Made by a program: the position numbers and the translations under genes. A stretch of 64,000 bases of DNA, from the NCBI GenBank assembly GCA_034429195.1, contig DAOUGQ010000019.1:62001-126000 (forward strand), given 5' to 3'. Positions 60,087 to 64,000 of this stretch are shown here, one piece after another. Below the pieces are notes generated by a model. The model saw only the letters and a list, made by a program, of their open reading frames with translations, was not told where the DNA came from and searched no databases. Origin of the DNA: UBA4782 sp034429195. GTDB lineage: Bacteria; Chloroflexota; Anaerolineae; Anaerolineales; Anaerolineaceae. Numbering within the stretch: the stretch's first letter is position 1; each line of letters starts with the position of its first letter.

Positions 60087-61850
60087 ATGCGTTCCTTTGA
60101 CACCCTTTTTTATTCCGATTGGTATGCATCCTTCTTCCGATGGGTATTCCTGATCGGCACTGCCGTGATCGCTGGATTGACCAGTTGGTATACTCCCATA
60201 ACGGCGGGTCTCATGACAGCTTCTGCTGTTTGGAATGTCCTCATCTCTTATCTGAGTATTACCAACAAGCAATTCAATGCAAAGCGCATTTTAAGCGTGC
60301 TCCTTGATTTTGTGATCGCTGCTGCTCTTTTTACATTTTCGGGTGGATTAGCTGGTTCTTTACCGTGGTTTATTATCCTTCTTCCAATCATCACTGGCGG
60401 CATTTATTATGAATGGAAGGGGGCAATCTGGACAGGGGTTATTGCTTTTCTTATCCAGACAATATGGACAATATTTGGATCACAGTACGGCTTGGAACGT
60501 TTTATCTGGCTGGGAATTGCCTTCGTAATAAATGTGATTATTGTAGCTCTCGCTGGATTGATTAGCCACAAAGCCTACATTCGCCAGCGGGCAAAGCAAC
60601 TGGCTATCTTCAATCAGAAGAAAGAAATCGAAAGAGCTGCCCGACAGCATGAACGTGATCAATCACAAAAATTCAACATGCTACTTGAGAATTTGAGCAC
60701 AACGCTGGATTATCAGGAAGTTTTGAATACTATTCTTGATTTGTGCGTGACAGCAATGGGTGAACCACAAACCCAGGCAGAGCTTATGTCTCGGGCAGTA
60801 TTGCTGCATGGAGAAGGTGATCTTATGGTCGCCTGTTCTCGTCGTTTTTCTCCTCATGACCAAAAAACAACCCTTCCTGGTGTGCAAGGTGCACTGGCAC
60901 AGGTTATCACGCAGGGTGAACCGGTTTTGGTTGAAGAACCCGCGAAAGACCCGGAACTTTCACGGTTGGTTGGGGTACAACTTTGCGACGCAGCTTTTTG
61001 CCTTCCCTTGATGCGTGGTCTGGATTCATACGGCGTTTTGCTTGTTGCCCATCCAGAAAAAGGTTTCTTTACTCCAGATCGCTGCGAAACTCTTGAGCTT
61101 CTCAGCCACCAGGCGGTGATTGCTATTCAGAATGCGCGTCTGTTTCAAGACCTGTCAGATGAAAAAGAACGTCTGGTGCAGAGCATGGAAGAAGCCCGAA
61201 AAGATCTTGCGCGAGATCTACATGATGGCCCTACTCAGGCAGTAGCATCCCTTGCAATGCGGGCGAACATTGCTCGAAAGTATATGGACACTGATCTGGA
61301 TGCAGCAAAGAAAGAAGTAGAGCAAATTGAGAACCTGGCGCGCAAGACCACCAACGAAATTCGTCATATGTTATTTACATTACGCCCATTGGCTCTGGAA
61401 ACCCAGGGTCTTGAAGCTGCTTTGCAGACTATGGCAGAAAAGATGCGCGACAATTATCAACAGAATGTTGTGATCCAATTGGATAAAGACGCTCTTGCCA
61501 GGCTGGATGCTACTCGTCAGGGTGTGGCTTTTTATCTCGTGGAAGAAGCAGTGAATAATGCGCGCAAACATGCCCATGCAGAAACAATCTCAGTTCGTTT
61601 GCGCGCCATTCCAAAAGATCCTGATATTCTTCTGCTAGAGATCGCAGACAATGGTGTTGGTTTCGATGTATCTGCGGTTACCAACGCATATGAAAAACGC
61701 GGCAGTCTGGGAATGGTCAACCTCCGTGAACGCACTGATCTGATTAATGGCCTGTTACATGTAGATTCTGCTCCTGGTAAAGGTACACGCGTCCGTATCT
61801 TTATTCCATTGAGCGATGCTGCAACTGATCGCTTGCAGCGATCCCGATAA
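60087..61850 (+). CDS. NarL-type sensor histidine kinase
   Basis: 587 residues. About five or six N-terminal membrane helices (1-165) form the sensor; a short coiled coil leads to a GAF domain (about 205-355, including GLDSYGVLLVAHPEKGFFTP). The HisKA_3 dimerisation domain has the phospho-acceptor H379 in KDLARDLHDGPTQAVASLAM. The HATPase has EEAVNNARKHAHAETI (N box), EIADNGVGFDV (G1) and GSLGMVNLRERTDLINGLL, GKGTRVRIFIP. Such kinases pair with LuxR-type response regulators, but none is adjacent; the partner must be elsewhere. It is coupled to the WD40 lipoprotein gene. Confidence 0.92.
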   Translation: MRSFDTLFYSDWYASFFRWVFLIGTAVIAGLTSWYTPITAGLMTASAVWNVLISYLSITNKQFNAKRILSVLLDFVIAAALFTFSGGLAGSLPWFIILLPIITGGIYYEWKGAIWTGVIAFLIQTIWTIFGSQYGLERFIWLGIAFVINVIIVALAGLISHKAYIRQRAKQLAIFNQKKEIERAARQHERDQSQKFNMLLENLSTTLDYQEVLNTILDLCVTAMGEPQTQAELMSRAVLLHGEGDLMVACSRRFSPHDQKTTLPGVQGALAQVITQGEPVLVEEPAKDPELSRLVGVQLCDAAFCLPLMRGLDSYGVLLVAHPEKGFFTPDRCETLELLSHQAVIAIQNARLFQDLSDEKERLVQSMEEARKDLARDLHDGPTQAVASLAMRANIARKYMDTDLDAAKKEVEQIENLARKTTNEIRHMLFTLRPLALETQGLEAALQTMAEKMRDNYQQNVVIQLDKDALARLDATRQGVAFYLVEEAVNNARKHAHAETISVRLRAIPKDPDILLLEIADNGVGFDVSAVTNAYEKRGSLGMVNLRERTDLINGLLHVDSAPGKGTRVRIFIPLSDAATDRLQRSR

Positions 61851-61858
61851 ATTACGAT

Positions 61859-62638
61859 ATGCCTTTTATTGATGATCATTTTTACGCGCTATATCAAGGC
61901 GGAAATCCAACACGCACACCTGTTATTCTCCTTCATGGTATGGGAAGCAGTCATCTGATCTGGCCTGCTCCTATTCGAATGATGAGAGGCGAAAATGTAT
62001 ACGCACTAGATCTTCCCGGTCATGGTAAATCAAAAGGGAAAGGACTGCAATCAATATCCAGCTATGCCAAAGCAGTGATCCAATTTATGGATAAGGCTGA
62101 AATATTCAGTGCCATATTGGTAGGACATTCTATGGGATCAGCAATTGCGCTTCAGATAGCTCGAGACCATTCTGATAGAGTCCTCGGGTTGGGTTTGCTT
62201 TCTATCGGCACCATCTTCCACATCGAAAAGAGTATTCAAGAAAGCATTGGAAATGAAAAAATGATTTTCGATACTGTAGAATGGCTTTCAAACATGATGC
62301 TTAGTAGCAAGGCTAACAAAAAGCTTATAGAGAAAGTAAACAAGAGTCTATTCGAAATACGCCCTGCTGCTTTAGCTGCTGACATTCATGCGTGTATGGG
62401 ATATGAATTCCATAAGTTCCCCGATGGTAGCAATATTATTGCTCAGATCATTTGCGGCGCTGAAGATCAAATCGTCCCTTCAAGGGATGCCAGACTTCTT
62501 GCGAAAAGTGTACCCGGTGCAAAATTCGAAAGTATTTCCAACTGTGGGCACATGGTCATGCTGGAAGAGCCGGATAAAGTAGGAGCTTCATTAGCCAGTT
62601 TTGTGAACAGGGCGAACTTGAAAACTCGATGGCCGTGA
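61859..62638 (+). CDS. Alpha/beta-fold hydrolase
   Basis: 259 residues. Oxyanion-loop motif LLHGMGSSHLIW, nucleophile elbow GHSMG (S91), and C-terminal acid and His in ICGAEDQIVPSRDARLLA and SNCGHMVMLEEPDKV complete the Ser-Asp-His triad. Cytosolic esterase or lipase type; substrate unknown. It starts 8 bp after the histidine kinase stop and is probably the last gene of that operon. Confidence 0.9.
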   Translation: MPFIDDHFYALYQGGNPTRTPVILLHGMGSSHLIWPAPIRMMRGENVYALDLPGHGKSKGKGLQSISSYAKAVIQFMDKAEIFSAILVGHSMGSAIALQIARDHSDRVLGLGLLSIGTIFHIEKSIQESIGNEKMIFDTVEWLSNMMLSSKANKKLIEKVNKSLFEIRPAALAADIHACMGYEFHKFPDGSNIIAQIICGAEDQIVPSRDARLLAKSVPGAKFESISNCGHMVMLEEPDKVGASLASFVNRANLKTRWP

Positions 62639-62693
62639 AAGTAGTTGGGGTCTACCGTAAAATAAAATCTAGGACTGAGATGTTCAGATATTT

Positions 62694-62740
62694 CAAAAAT
62701 ATTAGAACCTTTAATATAAATTCTTCCCGCTAAAGGTTCT
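62694..62740 (-). terminator. Terminator of the thioredoxin-SixA operon
   Basis: AGAACCTTTA (62704-62713) and TAAAGGTTCT (62731-62740) form a 10-bp stem with a 17-base loop. On the minus strand it is followed by AATATTTTTG. It may serve both converging transcripts, but the T tract favours the minus strand. Confidence 0.65.
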
Positions 62741-62760
62741 ATTTCATGTTGACCTATAGT

Positions 62761-63084
62761 TTACAGGTGAGATGCAAAACGTTCGATGATTTTTTCTCTA
62801 CTTTGTAGCCCAATCAAACGGGCGACTTCTTTTCCAGGCGTCATTAGGATCATAGTAGGTACACTCATCACCTGGTGCTTCATCGCCAGTTCCGGGCTTT
62901 CATCTACGTTCACCCTGGCTAACAAGACCTTCCCCTTCCATTCGCGTCCTAGTTCTTCAAGGACTGGTTCGAGCCGTTTACAGGGATTACACCAGGGAGC
63001 ACTGAACTCAAGTAAAACAGGCAGATTGGCTTGAGTCACTTTTTGAGCAAAAGTATCTGCGGTCACTTCGAAAAATTCGCTCAT
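62761..63084 (-). CDS. trxA: Thioredoxin
   Basis: A 107-residue classical thioredoxin. Active site WCNPC (31-35; the common form is WCGPC), preceded by VLLEFSAP; VNVDESPELAMKHQVMSVPT has the cis-Pro loop. It reduces protein disulfides in the cytosol. It overlaps the SixA-like gene by 4 bp (ATGA), so the two are translationally coupled. The Asn in place of Gly within the CxxC motif is a modest variation, also seen in the TlpA-like protein at 37.8 kb. Confidence 0.92.
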   Translation of the reverse strand: MSEFFEVTADTFAQKVTQANLPVLLEFSAPWCNPCKRLEPVLEELGREWKGKVLLARVNVDESPELAMKHQVMSVPTMILMTPGKEVARLIGLQSREKIIERFASHL

Positions 63085-63662
63085 TTTCCCGCATCCTTTT
63101 GTGATTTCTTATCTTTGTGGCTTTCTTTCTGTTTCTTTGATGGTTCCCCATGCTTTTCTTTAATCTCATAACCAGGAAGATCACGCGGCACCCAATATTC
63201 CACTAGTTCACCTTCTGTATCTACTCTTAATTCAGACCAATGTTTAATTGGCAACGTCAGAAATGCAATTGCTGCTGTGGGAAGAGCTACTACCTGCCTG
63301 GATAACTGTTGCAACAGGCTCTCTAATCCGGGGTTGTGCCCCATGATCATTACACGTTCCAGATCATCAGATAACAGACGTAAAGATTCAAGATAAGTGA
63401 TGGGTTCTGCCATATAGAAAGAATCAAGATAGATGATCTCTCCTTTATAGCCGCTGGAAGCTACGATTGATTCGACAGTCTTACGCGCACGTACTGCTGT
63501 TGAAGATAAGATCCGTTGGGGAAGCAATTCGCGATCTTTTAAAAGCTGTCCCATCACCGGGGCATCTGACCTCCCCCGTTTATTAAGGGGGCGATCAAAA
63601 TCTTGAATATTCGTATCTTTCCAACTAGATTTAGCATGCCGCATTATGAGCAGACTTTTCAT
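63081..63662 (-). CDS. sixA: SixA-type histidine phosphatase
   Basis: A 193-residue phosphohistidine phosphatase of the histidine phosphatase superfamily. The catalytic LIMRHAKSSW (R8, H9) and later MIMGHNPGLESLLQQL (second His) are intact. FDRPLNKRGRSDAP is the conserved SixA stretch. The last 25 residues are an unusual Lys/Gln/Ser-rich tail (KKQKESHKDKKSQKD) beyond the normal fold. SixA acts on phospho-His of HPt or PTS proteins. ATG follows the extended -10 TGATATACT at 63709-63702. Confidence 0.88.
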   Translation of the reverse strand: MKSLLIMRHAKSSWKDTNIQDFDRPLNKRGRSDAPVMGQLLKDRELLPQRILSSTAVRARKTVESIVASSGYKGEIIYLDSFYMAEPITYLESLRLLSDDLERVMIMGHNPGLESLLQQLSRQVVALPTAAIAFLTLPIKHWSELRVDTEGELVEYWVPRDLPGYEIKEKHGEPSKKQKESHKDKKSQKDAGK

Positions 63663-63770
63663 AAAAACCTCTTTTGAATCTTTGTCTATCGTTTAGTTAA
63701 AAGTATATCACGAAGAAAAATCGCTAAAAATTAATAAATTTTTCTCTAATGAATCTCTCCCTTAAAAATA

Positions 63771-64000
63771 CTAACGCTTGAGAACCTTCCTTACATCATA
63801 AGCACGAAAATATTCCGGAATTAATAGGTCAATCGTTGGGGCTATTTTCTTCAGCCAGCAGGAAAATTGAGAAATGACTAGATGGGGAAGCACACCAGGT
63901 CGCTGAGGAGGATTCCTGAGAGGTTGAAATAAATTATCCCAATGAATGGGTACAACGGTTCGAGGAGGAAAAATTTTCGCTAATTTTTTGATTTTTCTCA
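63771..64000 (-). CDS. Metallo-beta-lactamase-fold hydrolase (C-terminal part)
   Basis: The last 76 residues of a minus-strand frame that begins beyond the window. PPRTVVPIHWDNLFQPL is the final metal-His strand of UlaG-like or related MBL hydrolases, in which H-W-D is conserved; the remainder is LLIPEYFRAYDVRKVLKR, ending in TAG. Only the C-terminus is visible, so the specific family is uncertain. Confidence 0.65.
   Translation of the reverse strand, partial: RKIKKLAKIFPPRTVVPIHWDNLFQPLRNPPQRPGVLPHLVISQFSCWLKKIAPTIDLLIPEYFRAYDVRKVLKR

Overview
The window looks like a chromosomal segment of a low-to-medium GC bacterium, most likely Chloroflexota, class Anaerolineae. This is an inference from gene content: a tungsten-type aldehyde oxidoreductase, an ADP-forming acyl-CoA synthetase, an ECF transporter, several lipoproteins whose lipobox is followed by a Thr/Pro/Ser-rich spacer, and very large secreted beta-helix proteins. 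No rRNA, tRNA or CRISPR array was found.

Layout. 0-2.5 kb (minus): amidohydrolase, ecfT and the start of ecfA in one operon; ecfA has no standard start codon and appears to begin with AUA behind a good Shine-Dalgarno. 2.6-6.9 kb (plus): TetR regulator, aldehyde:ferredoxin oxidoreductase with a fused SCP2-like tail, and an iron-type alcohol dehydrogenase. 7-11.4 kb: primary sigma factor and a YceD protein (minus), then RdgB, an unknown protein and a lipoprotein (plus). 11.5-24.5 kb: mixed housekeeping and accessory genes, including a propeller lipoprotein, a diguanylate cyclase, a radical-SAM pair, MBL and DODA-type enzymes and NadE. This stretch also holds three interrupted genes: a VOC protein with an amber codon, a nitroreductase with a frameshift at a T7 run, and a broken protein phosphatase. 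24.6-28.1 kb (minus): a 1156-residue secreted beta-helix protein. 28.3-40.5 kb: rubrerythrin, a zinc-ribbon membrane protein, epimerase, DNA glycosylase, ADP-ribosylglycohydrolase, a DUF92-PEBP fusion, an HD-GYP protein, M28 peptidase, a thioredoxin-like protein and an acyl-CoA synthetase.

40.8-50.7 kb (minus) is a compact phage-derived operon of 13 reading frames: a possible small terminase, coiled-coil protein, large terminase, portal, one-chain protease-capsid, holin-like protein, M23 lysin, possible connectors and an appendage-like protein. It has a strong promoter and a LexA-like dyad, but no integrase, repressor, replication gene, tape measure or recognisable tail. It is either a relic prophage or a domesticated particle resembling a gene transfer agent. 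A 73-bp repeat with inverted ends lies at its distal edge, and a second copy lies inside it.

51-62.6 kb (plus) reads as a surface-sensing locus: a second giant beta-helix protein; a transmembrane Ser/Thr kinase whose outer part is a family-5 solute-binding domain with its halves in swapped (circularly permuted) order; a membrane-anchored protein with a probable concanavalin-like domain; a WD40 lipoprotein; an orphan NarL-type histidine kinase; and an alpha/beta hydrolase. The kinase with the permuted binding domain and the tail-less phage cassette are the two most unusual things here. 62.7-64 kb (minus) ends with thioredoxin, a SixA-type phosphatase and a partial metallo-hydrolase.

All assignments come from reading motifs by eye; no database search was run.
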